Part shown: in pieces, positions 1 through 6,775 of the stretch
Layout: the number at the start of each line of letters is the position of its first letter
How positions within the stretch are numbered: position 1 is the first letter of the stretch
Source of the DNA: Bacteroidia bacterium
Lineage (GTDB): Bacteria > Bacteroidota > Bacteroidia > Bacteroidales > Dysgonomonadaceae
NCBI GenBank assembly: GCA_025999435.1
Contig: BNXH01000045.1
Span: 1 to 13,614, forward strand
Length of the DNA: 13,614 nt
Direction: 5' to 3'
Notes under the pieces: model-generated
Told to the model about the DNA's origin: nothing
The model's database searches: none
What the model saw: only the letters and a program-made list of their open reading frames with translations
Made by a program: the position numbers and the translations under genes

Positions 1-150
1 ATGGCATAAACAGACCCAGCGCTTAACTTAATTCCAAAAACTTGCCTGCTTTGCAAAATCAATGCAGATCGAGACAGTTCCACAAGACGCAAATTAACAG
101 TTTTGTGTCATCGTGGAGACGCTTACATTGTCGCTTTGCGCCATCGGCAC

Positions 151-176
151 ATTAGCATATTTGCACATCTGCTAAT
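151..176. other. Short dyad just after the GT2 stop codon
   Basis: Seven-base arms (ATTAGCA at 151-157, TGCTAAT at 170-176) flank a 12-base loop and touch the stop codon of the minus-strand glycosyltransferase gene. There is no T-run on the minus-strand side, so it is at best a weak transcription end or an RNA 3' stem. The rest of 1-150 shows no convincing gene: the frames I checked soon meet stops, and one minus-strand frame stays open to the window edge without a recognisable start or product. Confidence 0.25.
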
Positions 177-1205
177 TTAAATGAAGCCTTGCAGCTTAGA
201 AAAGAAACGCACCCCTTTAAGATAATACGCGGACAGGATGCTCTTAGGGTATATCGTTTCGGGTGTGCCGATCACTGTTTTGCTCAAGTTCTCTTGTCTT
301 GCCTGACGGTATGCGGATCTATTATTATAGAAATCCTTATGCGCTCTGATCACTTCCCCGGCATTCGCATACTTGCCTGTAACCGCAAATTGAAATGCTG
401 CTATATAATCGAGTATCAACCGGATAGACATCGTCCGCCTGAGATGTTCCTGAGGCAGATTCTTATAAAGCATCAACAGGTTATTTCTAAAGTTGAGATA
501 CGTCTTGCGTGGGCTCTCCTTTTTCAGCGTTGCTGCTCCAACGTGATAGACAGTGGACGCAGGAAGGCAAACAATACGCTTACCTCTACAATTGAGTCTC
601 CAGCAAAGGTCGATTTCTTCCATGTGTGCAAAAAAAGACGCATCGAAACCTCCTGCCTCGAAAAATTCCTTCGCGCGAATAACCAGACATGCTCCTGTAG
701 CCCAAAGTATATCCATAGGCTCATTATACTGGCCAGAATCTTTTTCCACACTCGAAAATATACGTCCGCGACAAAACGGATATCCATATTTATCGATGAA
801 ACCGCCCGATGCTCCGGCATATTCAAAATATGCTTTATTTCGCTGAGCTCTTATTTTGGGTTGAATGGCTACAACATCCTGATTTTTATCCAGATAGTCG
901 ATCATAGGCAATAACCAGTTCTCTGTCACCTCAACATCGGAATTTAATAAAACAAAATACTCAGCTTCCACTTTCTTTAAAGCTCGGTTGTATCCATCAG
1001 CAAAACCGTAGTTCTCCGATAATATAACACGTGTAATCTGAGGATATACAGCAGTAAGAAAGGCAATGGAATCGTCTGTCGATCCATTATCAGCTACCAC
1101 AATCTCAACATCGGGCAATGAAGAATACTGCATCACCGAGGGTAAAAACTCTTCGAGTAATTTCCTTCCGTTCCAATTAAGAATTACGACAGCTGTCTTT
1201 TTCAT
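177..1205 (-). CDS. Family 2 glycosyltransferase (rhamnosyltransferase-like)
   Basis: This 342-residue protein is a GT-A fold, family 2 glycosyltransferase that probably adds a sugar to an envelope glycan or lipid at the cytoplasmic face of the inner membrane. The N-terminus has the family start VVILNWNG (about 6-13), a nucleotide-binding DNGS (39-42) and the metal-binding NSD (88-90). The acceptor half has GACLVIR (171-177) and HMEEIDLCWR (194-203), which supplies the likely catalytic acidic residues. This arrangement is typical of WsaD/WbbL-type rhamnosyltransferases, but the sugar cannot be read from sequence. The length is normal and the gene looks intact. Its ATG overlaps the stop of the acyltransferase gene by four bases (ATGA), so the two are translationally coupled. 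It is the last gene of the mtaB operon. GT2 assignment is firm; the substrate is unknown. Confidence 0.9.
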   Translation of the reverse strand: MKKTAVVILNWNGRKLLEEFLPSVMQYSSLPDVEIVVADNGSTDDSIAFLTAVYPQITRVILSENYGFADGYNRALKKVEAEYFVLLNSDVEVTENWLLPMIDYLDKNQDVVAIQPKIRAQRNKAYFEYAGASGGFIDKYGYPFCRGRIFSSVEKDSGQYNEPMDILWATGACLVIRAKEFFEAGGFDASFFAHMEEIDLCWRLNCRGKRIVCLPASTVYHVGAATLKKESPRKTYLNFRNNLLMLYKNLPQEHLRRTMSIRLILDYIAAFQFAVTGKYANAGEVIRAHKDFYNNRSAYRQARQENLSKTVIGTPETIYPKSILSAYYLKGVRFFSKLQGFI

Positions 1206-2116
1206 TTATGATGATGTTGCATTTCTTCTACTTCCCGGCGCGATCTTTTCCAACGTTTATGAGTCCACAGCCAGTAAGCCGGCTCTCTCAATATCGTTTT
1301 TTCCATTGCCCGGATATAGGTTTCGGTTATTTTGAATTCGGGTTCTTCAGCGGGATTATCACTTATCAGTTTTATTGTCGCTTTATAATATCCCCTACTC
1401 TCTTTTTGCATATCGAGATAAACTACCGCAAATCCCGTTTGCCTTGCTATACGCTCTACACCTGTAAATACGGCTGAATCCTGATTCAAAAAAGTAGTCC
1501 AATAATGAATATTGTTAATCGACGGCAACTGATCGGCCATAAAGCCAATCATTGTTTGTTTCTTATCTCTGCGTAGTTTGACTATCGCACGTAAAGTTTC
1601 ATATCGTGGTATTCCCAAAGATCCGAAACGACTTCTTATCTTCAAAAACAAATCATCAAAGGCCTTATTTTTCAACGGCTTGTATATCTGGGCAAGAATT
1701 ATATTTTCTTCATCTTCAAAATTGAGATTAATAGAAGTTACCCATTCCCAATTACAATAATGACCAAGAAACATCAACACTGAATTACCATCTTTCATCA
1801 AATCTCTTGCTAATTCTATATTCTCGAACTTCATGCGCTTATTCATTTCCTCATCGGATATGTGTAACAGCTTGATAGTTTCTACAAAATAATCGCAAAA
1901 ATGATGGTAAAATTCCCGCTCAATTGAACGGAGTTCTTTCTTCGATTTTTCAGGGAAACTGCCGGAAAGGTTTTCCCGAACAACTTTAAGACGATAACCG
2001 GCAACTATATACACCCAAAAATAAAGAATGTCTGACAAGACATACAACGCCCTGAATGGCAATAATGCATGGAGATATGTCCAACTATATATTATGTAAT
2101 ATAGTATTTTGTTCAT
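1202..2116 (-). CDS. Lysophospholipid/lipid A acyltransferase, LpxL/HtrB family
   Basis: The 304-residue protein belongs to the LpxL/HtrB (lipid A biosynthesis acyltransferase) family, which transfers an acyl chain from acyl-ACP to a lipid A precursor or a related lipid at the inner membrane. The N-terminus is hydrophobic (about 4-40, at least one membrane helix), followed by the family-typical YRLKVVRENL. The catalytic HX4(D/E) motif is visible as His119 to Glu124 in GHYCNWEW. A Gly-Phe-Met-Ala-Asp-Gln segment after the middle and the C-terminal YWLWTHKRWK (a form of the WxHRRWK signature) confirm the family. It starts 8 bases after mtaB and overlaps the following GT2 by four bases. Bacteroidota lipid A normally carries one secondary acyl chain, so this could be that enzyme; an aminolipid acyltransferase is an alternative. 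The family is firm, the exact lipid is inferred. Confidence 0.9.
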   Translation of the reverse strand: MNKILYYIIYSWTYLHALLPFRALYVLSDILYFWVYIVAGYRLKVVRENLSGSFPEKSKKELRSIEREFYHHFCDYFVETIKLLHISDEEMNKRMKFENIELARDLMKDGNSVLMFLGHYCNWEWVTSINLNFEDEENIILAQIYKPLKNKAFDDLFLKIRSRFGSLGIPRYETLRAIVKLRRDKKQTMIGFMADQLPSINNIHYWTTFLNQDSAVFTGVERIARQTGFAVVYLDMQKESRGYYKATIKLISDNPAEEPEFKITETYIRAMEKTILREPAYWLWTHKRWKRSRREVEEMQHHHK

Positions 2117-2124
2117 TTTATTCC

Positions 2125-3435
2125 TTATCCTTCAACCAGAGCAGTTTTCACACTGTTAAACTCTCCTAAAGTAATCATTTTTATTTCATTTGCCTTGCTC
2201 GCCGAGTACGGAGTTTCCACTTTTATATAATTTTCAGTAAAACCATACATCACATCATCATGCTGAGTATGCTCAAATAACACTTTACGGTTGGTACCTT
2301 TTTGCGATTGGTAAAAACCAGACAGTTTTCTATCCGACAAATCCAATAAAATTTTACAACGAGCATGTTTTGTTTTTGGGTCCACCTCATGATCTATCTT
2401 CAACGCCTGGGTATTCGGACGCTCCGAATACGTAAACACATGCAATTGCGAGAAATCCAAACTTTCCAAAAACAATCTGGCTTCTTCGAAGTATTCATCT
2501 GTTTCGCCACGCGTACCAACAATCACATCGACACCTATAAAAGCATCCGGTATTATAGACTTTATTTTTTCTACTTTATGACGGAAAAGAGCGGTATCGT
2601 ACCGACGGCGCATCAATTTCAGAACCGCATCCGAACCCGATTGTAATGGAATATGAAAATGCGGAGCAAAGCGTTTCGATGTAGCGACGAATTCGATTAT
2701 CTCATCTGTTAGTAAATTCGGTTCAATGGAAGAAATCCGGTAACGTTCTATCCCTTCTACCTCGTCTAAGGCTTTTATCAGATCGAAGAAAGTTTCGCCT
2801 GTAGTCCTCCCAAAATCTCCGATATTTACTCCTGTAAGCACAATCTCCTTGCCTCCTTTAGCCACCACCTCTTTTGCCTGATCGACCATACTTTCTATTG
2901 TACCGTTGCGACTACGTCCACGAGCAAAAGGTATGGTACAAAAAGAGCAAAAATAATCACATCCGTCTTGCACCTTCAGGAAATAACGGGTACGGTCGTC
3001 CTGAGAACATGACGGAACAAACGATTTTATGTGATTCGTTTTTGATGTATGAATTACACCTTTATCCTTTTTCTTCAATTCATCCAGATAGGCGACAACA
3101 TCGAGCTTTTGTTCCGATCCTAAAACGATATCTACCCCATCAATAGCGGCTATATCTTCCGGCTTTAGCTGAGCATAACAACCTGTGACAATCACATAAG
3201 CTCCCGGGTTTTCTTTTATAAACTTACGAACTGCTTGCCTGCATTTTTTGTCTGCAAACTCTGTAACAGAGCATGTATTTATAACACAAATATCAGCGAC
3301 TTCACTTTCGCGGGCCCTACGAACTCCAACCTGCGACAATTGGCGACCTATTGCCGAAGTTTCAGCAAAATTCAGCTTGCAGCCAAGAGTTAAGTAAGCA
3401 GCTTTTTTATTTTCAAATATAGAATTATCTATCAT
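2125..3435 (-). CDS. mtaB: tRNA (t6A37) 2-methylthiotransferase MtaB
   Basis: MtaB is a radical-SAM enzyme that converts t6A37 to ms2t6A in tRNAs reading ANN codons. The 436-residue protein has the N-terminal methylthiotransferase domain with three conserved cysteines (Cys19, Cys55, Cys86) for the first 4Fe-4S cluster. The radical-SAM CxxxCxxC follows at Cys159, Cys163 and Cys166 in GCDYFCSFCTIPFARGR. The C-terminal part (about 370-436) fits a TRAM-type RNA-binding domain. The opening GCKLNFAETS is characteristic of MtaB rather than MiaB or RimO. The ATG at 3435 is chosen because an in-frame TAA lies 18 bases upstream; no Shine-Dalgarno precedes it. It is the first gene of a three-gene operon, with a candidate promoter at 3525-3532 and a possible leader peptide in between. 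Confidence 0.95.
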   Translation of the reverse strand: MIDNSIFENKKAAYLTLGCKLNFAETSAIGRQLSQVGVRRARESEVADICVINTCSVTEFADKKCRQAVRKFIKENPGAYVIVTGCYAQLKPEDIAAIDGVDIVLGSEQKLDVVAYLDELKKKDKGVIHTSKTNHIKSFVPSCSQDDRTRYFLKVQDGCDYFCSFCTIPFARGRSRNGTIESMVDQAKEVVAKGGKEIVLTGVNIGDFGRTTGETFFDLIKALDEVEGIERYRISSIEPNLLTDEIIEFVATSKRFAPHFHIPLQSGSDAVLKLMRRRYDTALFRHKVEKIKSIIPDAFIGVDVIVGTRGETDEYFEEARLFLESLDFSQLHVFTYSERPNTQALKIDHEVDPKTKHARCKILLDLSDRKLSGFYQSQKGTNRKVLFEHTQHDDVMYGFTENYIKVETPYSASKANEIKMITLGEFNSVKTALVEG

Positions 3436-3449
3436 TGTACGAGAGACAC

Positions 3450-3485
3450 CTAATTAAGTAATATTAAATACAATAGACACCACAT
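3450..3485 (-). CDS. Possible 11-residue leader peptide upstream of mtaB
   Basis: The minus strand carries an ATG at 3485 preceded, 8 bases away, by a full AGGAGG (plus-strand CCTCCT at 3494-3499). The frame reads MWCLLYLILLN and stops at TAG, 14 bases before the mtaB start. A strong Shine-Dalgarno is rare in Bacteroidota, and mtaB itself has none, so ribosomes loading here could help or hinder mtaB translation. The peptide is rich in leucine (five of eleven) and includes Trp and Cys. No attenuator hairpin is evident, and a chance AGGAGG cannot be excluded. Its role is unknown. Confidence 0.35.
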   Translation of the reverse strand: MWCLLYLILLN

Positions 3486-3524
3486 CTTATTATCCTCCTC
3501 TAGGAAGCGGTGCGTAAAAGAGTA

Positions 3525-3532
3525 CAAAATTA
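3525..3532 (-). promoter_or_regulatory. Candidate -7 element for the mtaB operon
   Basis: The minus strand reads TAATTTTG, a perfect match to the Bacteroidota TAnnTTTG -7 element, about 90 bases before mtaB. I see no TTG at the usual -33 distance. The flanking sequence contains two near copies of AGTACAA starting exactly 20 bases apart (3521 and 3541), which could be a regulator site or chance. Transcription would begin near 3518, just ahead of the leader Shine-Dalgarno. Confidence 0.4.
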
Positions 3533-3564
3533 CGCATTTTAGTACAATTTTAGACATAAAATAG

Positions 3565-3594
3565 TTGCAGATTATGCCCTTTATATTATTTTTG
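3565..3594 (+). promoter_or_regulatory. Bacteroidota-type promoter for the acyl-CoA synthetase gene
   Basis: TTG at 3565-3567 and TATTTTTG at 3587-3594 are separated by 19 bases, which matches the Bacteroidota -33/-7 arrangement. Transcription would begin around 3600, leaving a leader of roughly 95 bases before the ATG at 3695. The leader is very AT-rich and contains a loose inverted repeat, AGCAATA at 3614-3620 with TATTGCT at 3647-3653; its meaning is unclear. Confidence 0.65.
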
Positions 3595-3694
3595 CACAAA
3601 AAGATATAAAATGAGCAATAATTTAATTAATATATACTATTGAGCATATTGCTAATCTGTGCCCTGAAATAAAAAACGAACTAAATATTTATCT

Positions 3695-5362
3695 ATGATC
3701 AAAGAAAATCTCATTTCCCTATATGAAAACAGTTTCAAAAACAACTGGGAACTGAAAGGTCTATCGGATTATTCCGAAAAGAAAACTTTATATTACAAAG
3801 ACCTGGCCAGAGAAATAGCCCGCGTACATATTTTGTTGGAAGAAGCCCGGATAAAAAAAGGAGACAAAGTAGCTTTGATAGGAAAGAACAACATACCCTG
3901 GTGTACAGTTTATCTGGCAACACTTACATATGGGGCGGTAATAGTACCGATCTTACAAGATTTTCATGCCGACAGTGTACAACACATCATCAATCATTCC
4001 GAATCGAAATTACTGTTTACCAGCGCTCAAATATGGGATTCTTTGGATGAAGATTCAATCCCCTCTGTCAGAGGTTCTTTTTCGGTAAACGATCTTCAGT
4101 ACAAATGCCTGTATGAGCAAAAAGGAGAAAGACTATCACAAATTGCCGAAAGTATCGATGAAAAAATGAATGAGAAATATCCTAATGGATATATGCCGAA
4201 CGATATCGAATATGCCGAAGTTGATAATTCCGAAGTAGTTCTTATAAATTACACATCAGGAACAACCGGATTTAGTAAAGGTGTGATGCTTACAGCGAAC
4301 AATCTGGCTGGAAATATTACACACGCCCATTATTTGAAATTATTATTCAGAGGACAAGATATAGTCTCATTTCTACCACTGGCGCATGCTTACGGCTGTG
4401 CGTTTGAATTCCTATATTCACTAACTGAAGGTGCACATACAACATTGCTGGGAAAAGCTCCTTCACCTAAAATTCTGGCTGAAGCTTTTGCCGAAATCAA
4501 ACCGCATCTTATAATATCAGTACCTCTGGTTATTGAGAAAATTTATAAAAAAGCCATCTTACCCAAAATAGAAAAACCTGCGATAAAAATGGCCCTAAAA
4601 ATTCCAATTGTAAGAGATCAAATTTATGCAAAAATAAGAAAAGGTATGATGGAAGCTCTTGGCGGGAATTTCCATGAGGTCATCATTGGAGGTGCAGCTT
4701 TAAATGGAGAGGTTGAAGCATTTTTACATAAAATAAAATTCCCGTTCACAGTCGGTTATGGGATGACCGAATGTGCCCCGCTTATCTCATACGACCATAA
4801 TTACGACTTTATTCCTACATCTTGCGGAAAAATCCTTGACAATATCATGGCAGTGCGCATCGACTCAAGTGAACCATATTCTATTGTCGGGGAAATACAG
4901 GTCAGAGGAGAAAACGTCATGAAGGGATATTATAAGAACGAAGAGGCTACAAAAGCCGCTTTCACAGAAGACGGCTGGCTAAGAACCGGAGACTTGGGTA
5001 CCATAGACAAAAATAATAGAATCTTCATCAGAGGGCGCAGTAAAACAATGTTACTGGGACCAAGCGGACAAAACATTTTCCCCGAAGAAATAGAGGCTCG
5101 CCTTAATAATATGCCTTTTATTCTCGAAAGTCTGGTTGTAGAACGTAACGGTAAACTTGTAGCGTTAGCTCACCCTGATTATGAGACAATGGATGCCGCG
5201 CATATCGATCAGGAAATGTTACCAGCCATCATGGAACAAAACCGGCAAAACCTCAATAAACAGTTGGCTAGCTATGAAAATATCACGACTATCCAGATTT
5301 ATCCCAGCGAATTTGAAAAAACTCCTAAGAAGAGCATAAAGAGATATCTATATGATAAATAA
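3695..5362 (+). CDS. AMP-forming long-chain acyl-CoA synthetase (fatty acid-CoA ligase)
   Basis: This 555-residue member of the ANL adenylating superfamily activates a fatty acid through an acyl-AMP and joins it to CoA (or possibly another thiol). The ATP-binding loop YTSGTTGFSKG lies at about 186-196, YGMTE (A5 motif) at about 355-359, and GWLRTGDLG at about 428-435. The hinge region IFIRGRSKTMLLGPSGQNIFPEEIE starts near residue 443. The C-terminal KTPKKSIKRYLY provides the catalytic lysine near 545. Length and motif order fit long-chain ligases that act on membrane-derived or exogenous fatty acids. No signal peptide is visible, so it is probably cytoplasmic or membrane-associated. It is transcribed divergently from mtaB with its own promoter and looks like a single-gene unit. 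Chain-length specificity cannot be read. Confidence 0.92.
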   Translation: MIKENLISLYENSFKNNWELKGLSDYSEKKTLYYKDLAREIARVHILLEEARIKKGDKVALIGKNNIPWCTVYLATLTYGAVIVPILQDFHADSVQHIINHSESKLLFTSAQIWDSLDEDSIPSVRGSFSVNDLQYKCLYEQKGERLSQIAESIDEKMNEKYPNGYMPNDIEYAEVDNSEVVLINYTSGTTGFSKGVMLTANNLAGNITHAHYLKLLFRGQDIVSFLPLAHAYGCAFEFLYSLTEGAHTTLLGKAPSPKILAEAFAEIKPHLIISVPLVIEKIYKKAILPKIEKPAIKMALKIPIVRDQIYAKIRKGMMEALGGNFHEVIIGGAALNGEVEAFLHKIKFPFTVGYGMTECAPLISYDHNYDFIPTSCGKILDNIMAVRIDSSEPYSIVGEIQVRGENVMKGYYKNEEATKAAFTEDGWLRTGDLGTIDKNNRIFIRGRSKTMLLGPSGQNIFPEEIEARLNNMPFILESLVVERNGKLVALAHPDYETMDAAHIDQEMLPAIMEQNRQNLNKQLASYENITTIQIYPSEFEKTPKKSIKRYLYDK

Positions 5363-5469
5363 GTATTTACAGCCAACACAATAGTTTTTTTTCGTGTAAC
5401 TTAGAAAAAGAATAAAAAAAACACTAAAAAAAACATAATTATGCTATACAACATCTGAATAAATATATA

Positions 5470-5477
5470 TATCTTTG
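5470..5477 (+). promoter_or_regulatory. Promoter -7 element for the small lipoprotein gene
   Basis: TATCTTTG matches the Bacteroidota TAnnTTTG element exactly and would give a 5' leader of about 50 bases. No good -33 TTG is present. Long A-runs at about 5404-5434 lie upstream and may act as an UP-like activating element, in keeping with the strong codon bias of the gene. Confidence 0.55.
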
Positions 5478-5537
5478 CATCGTGTTATCAGAAATAACTC
5501 AAATACATTTACCGTTTAAGTTTTAATAGAAAAGAAA

Positions 5538-5762
5538 ATGAAAAAATTAGTTTTATTCGCTGTTGTTGCTATTGCAATTTCTCTTGCATCATGTGGAGAT
5601 AACAAAGCTAAAGAAGAAGCTGCTGCTAAAGCTAAAGCTGATTCAATTGCTGCTGTAGAAGCTCAAGTTGCTGCTGAAGCTGCTGCTAAAGCTCAGGCTG
5701 ACTCTATCGCTCAAGTTCAAGCTCTTGCTGATTCTCTTGCTGCTGCTACTGTAAAAAAATAA
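5538..5762 (+). CDS. Small alanine-rich helical lipoprotein (Lpp-like in form)
   Basis: The 74-residue product has a lipoprotein signal peptide (MKKLVLFAVVAIAISLASC) with lipobox LASC, so Cys19 should be lipidated, leaving a 56-residue mature chain. The mature part is 22/56 alanine, lacks Pro, Gly (after position 2), Arg, His and all aromatic residues, and should form one long alpha helix. It contains two tandem 20-residue units beginning AAAKA(K/Q)ADSIA, and hydrophobic I/V/L residues are spaced to suit a coiled coil. It ends in Lys-Lys. All 22 mature alanines use GCT, a sign of very high expression. An A-rich stretch, not a Shine-Dalgarno, precedes the ATG. It stands alone between a promoter and a terminator. 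Size, helix and C-terminal lysine resemble Braun lipoprotein, but homology is not shown. The actual role is unknown. Confidence 0.85.
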   Translation: MKKLVLFAVVAIAISLASCGDNKAKEEAAAKAKADSIAAVEAQVAAEAAAKAQADSIAQVQALADSLAAATVKK

Positions 5763-5785
5763 TAAGCAACTAGCCAAAGGGTTAC

Positions 5786-5826
5786 AAACCTGTATGAGTA
5801 TACTCATATGGGTTTTTCTTATTTTT
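5786..5826 (+). terminator. Intrinsic terminator after the lipoprotein gene
   Basis: The stem pairs AAACC (5786-5790) with GGTTT (5811-5815) and TATGAG (5793-5798) with CTCATA (5803-5808) around a TATA loop, with a TG/TG mismatch between the two blocks. A T-rich run follows (5813-5826). It begins 23 bases after the stop codon and insulates the export operon downstream. Confidence 0.85.
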
Positions 5827-5872
5827 ACGATAAGACGTTAGCAATTTTTACAATACAAAGAAGATAAATTAC

Positions 5873-5880
5873 TATCTTCG
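5873..5880 (+). promoter_or_regulatory. Candidate -7 element for the glycan export operon
   Basis: TATCTTCG differs by one base from TAnnTTTG. Transcription would begin around 5885-5890, inside what would be the first codons if wzm were started at 5882, and so favours the ATG at 5915. No clear -33 TTG is present. It is the only promoter-like sequence I see between the terminator and wzm. Confidence 0.4.
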
Positions 5881-5914
5881 CATGTTTTATTTTACACTAA
5901 CATCTGACTTCTTA

Positions 5915-6775
5915 ATGGAACCTGAAAAAGAATACTGGGATATAGAGATTGAACCGCGTGGAAGTAATTTCTCCCTCAATTTGAAAGAAGTGTGGCGCTA
6001 TCGGGATCTACTCCAAATGTATGTCCGCCGCGATATTGTAACAATATATAAACAAACAGTACTCGGGCCTCTATGGTTTATTATACAACCCATATTTACC
6101 ACTATAATGTTTATGTTTGTATTTGGCAATATAGCACAGATACCAACCGACGGTCTGCCACAACCGTTATTTTATCTATCCGGTATATTATGTTGGAATT
6201 ACTTCTCAGACTGTCTGGGCAAAACATCCGGTACATTTCTCGGCAACGCGGGAGTATTCAGTAAAGTATATTTCCCTCGTTTGGTTGTGCCCATATCCGG
6301 TATCATATCCAATCTTGTCAGGTTTGCAATACAATTGGTATTGTTTCTTGCGGTATATGTTTATTTTAACTTTACAGGAAGCAATATAACTCCTAATATA
6401 TACGTCCTTCTCTTTCCATTACTTGTAATCATGATGGCAGGGCTGGGATTAGGCTTCGGAATTATTATATCCTCCGTAACAACCAAATACAGAGATATGG
6501 CTATTCTTTTTGGATTCGTCATCTCCTTGTGGATGTATGCCACTCCCGTAATTTATCCGCTATCGGTAATGGCAGAGAAATACGAGAAATATATGTGGAT
6601 CATTCAACTTAATCCTCTGACCTCGATAGTCGAAACTCTGAGATATGGTTTTATGGGAGCGGGAACATTCAGCTGGTTCTGGCTGGCATATAGCTTTGTT
6701 GTAATGATCATTGTGATAATCACAGGATCATGGGTCTTTAATAAAGTAGAACGTAGTTTTATCGATGTAGTGTAA
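5915..6775 (+). CDS. wzm: ABC-2 type O-antigen/polysaccharide exporter permease Wzm
   Basis: Wzm is the membrane half of the ABC exporter that moves a lipid-linked polysaccharide across the inner membrane. The product (286 residues from this start) has an amphipathic N-terminal segment with the typical LLQMYVRRDIVTIYKQTVLGPLW, about six hydrophobic helices, and the family C-terminal NPLTSIVETLRYGFMG. Its pairing ATPase is the Wzt gene at 8524. An ATG at 5882 in the same frame adds eleven residues (MFYFTLTSDFL), but the -7 element at 5873-5880 would start the transcript within or after that codon, so ATG 5915 is preferred. The stop shares a base with the next start (TAATG). A counted stretch (6241-6300) is 50% GC, above the neighbouring glycosyltransferase genes. 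Confidence 0.92.
   Translation: MEPEKEYWDIEIEPRGSNFSLNLKEVWRYRDLLQMYVRRDIVTIYKQTVLGPLWFIIQPIFTTIMFMFVFGNIAQIPTDGLPQPLFYLSGILCWNYFSDCLGKTSGTFLGNAGVFSKVYFPRLVVPISGIISNLVRFAIQLVLFLAVYVYFNFTGSNITPNIYVLLFPLLVIMMAGLGLGFGIIISSVTTKYRDMAILFGFVISLWMYATPVIYPLSVMAEKYEKYMWIIQLNPLTSIVETLRYGFMGAGTFSWFWLAYSFVVMIIVIITGSWVFNKVERSFIDVV

Noticed and set aside
1..150. Possible gene end or structured RNA at the left edge
   Set aside because: One minus-strand frame is open to the edge but lacks a start and any recognisable product; no tRNA-like or other RNA fold was evident.
189..914. 241-codon open frame on the plus strand
   Set aside because: It lies antisense to a clearly recognisable GT2 gene, has a cysteine-rich sequence without domain features, and is a shadow of the real frame.
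3611..3643. Ten-codon frame (MSNNLINIYY) in the acyl-CoA synthetase leader
   Set aside because: No Shine-Dalgarno, extremely AT-rich and no other support; chance is likely. The overlapping AGCAATA/TATTGCT dyad has a long loop.
5595..5760. GCT-rich stretch that could pass for a simple DNA repeat
   Set aside because: It is explained by alanine codons of the lipoprotein; the frame and lipobox are clear.
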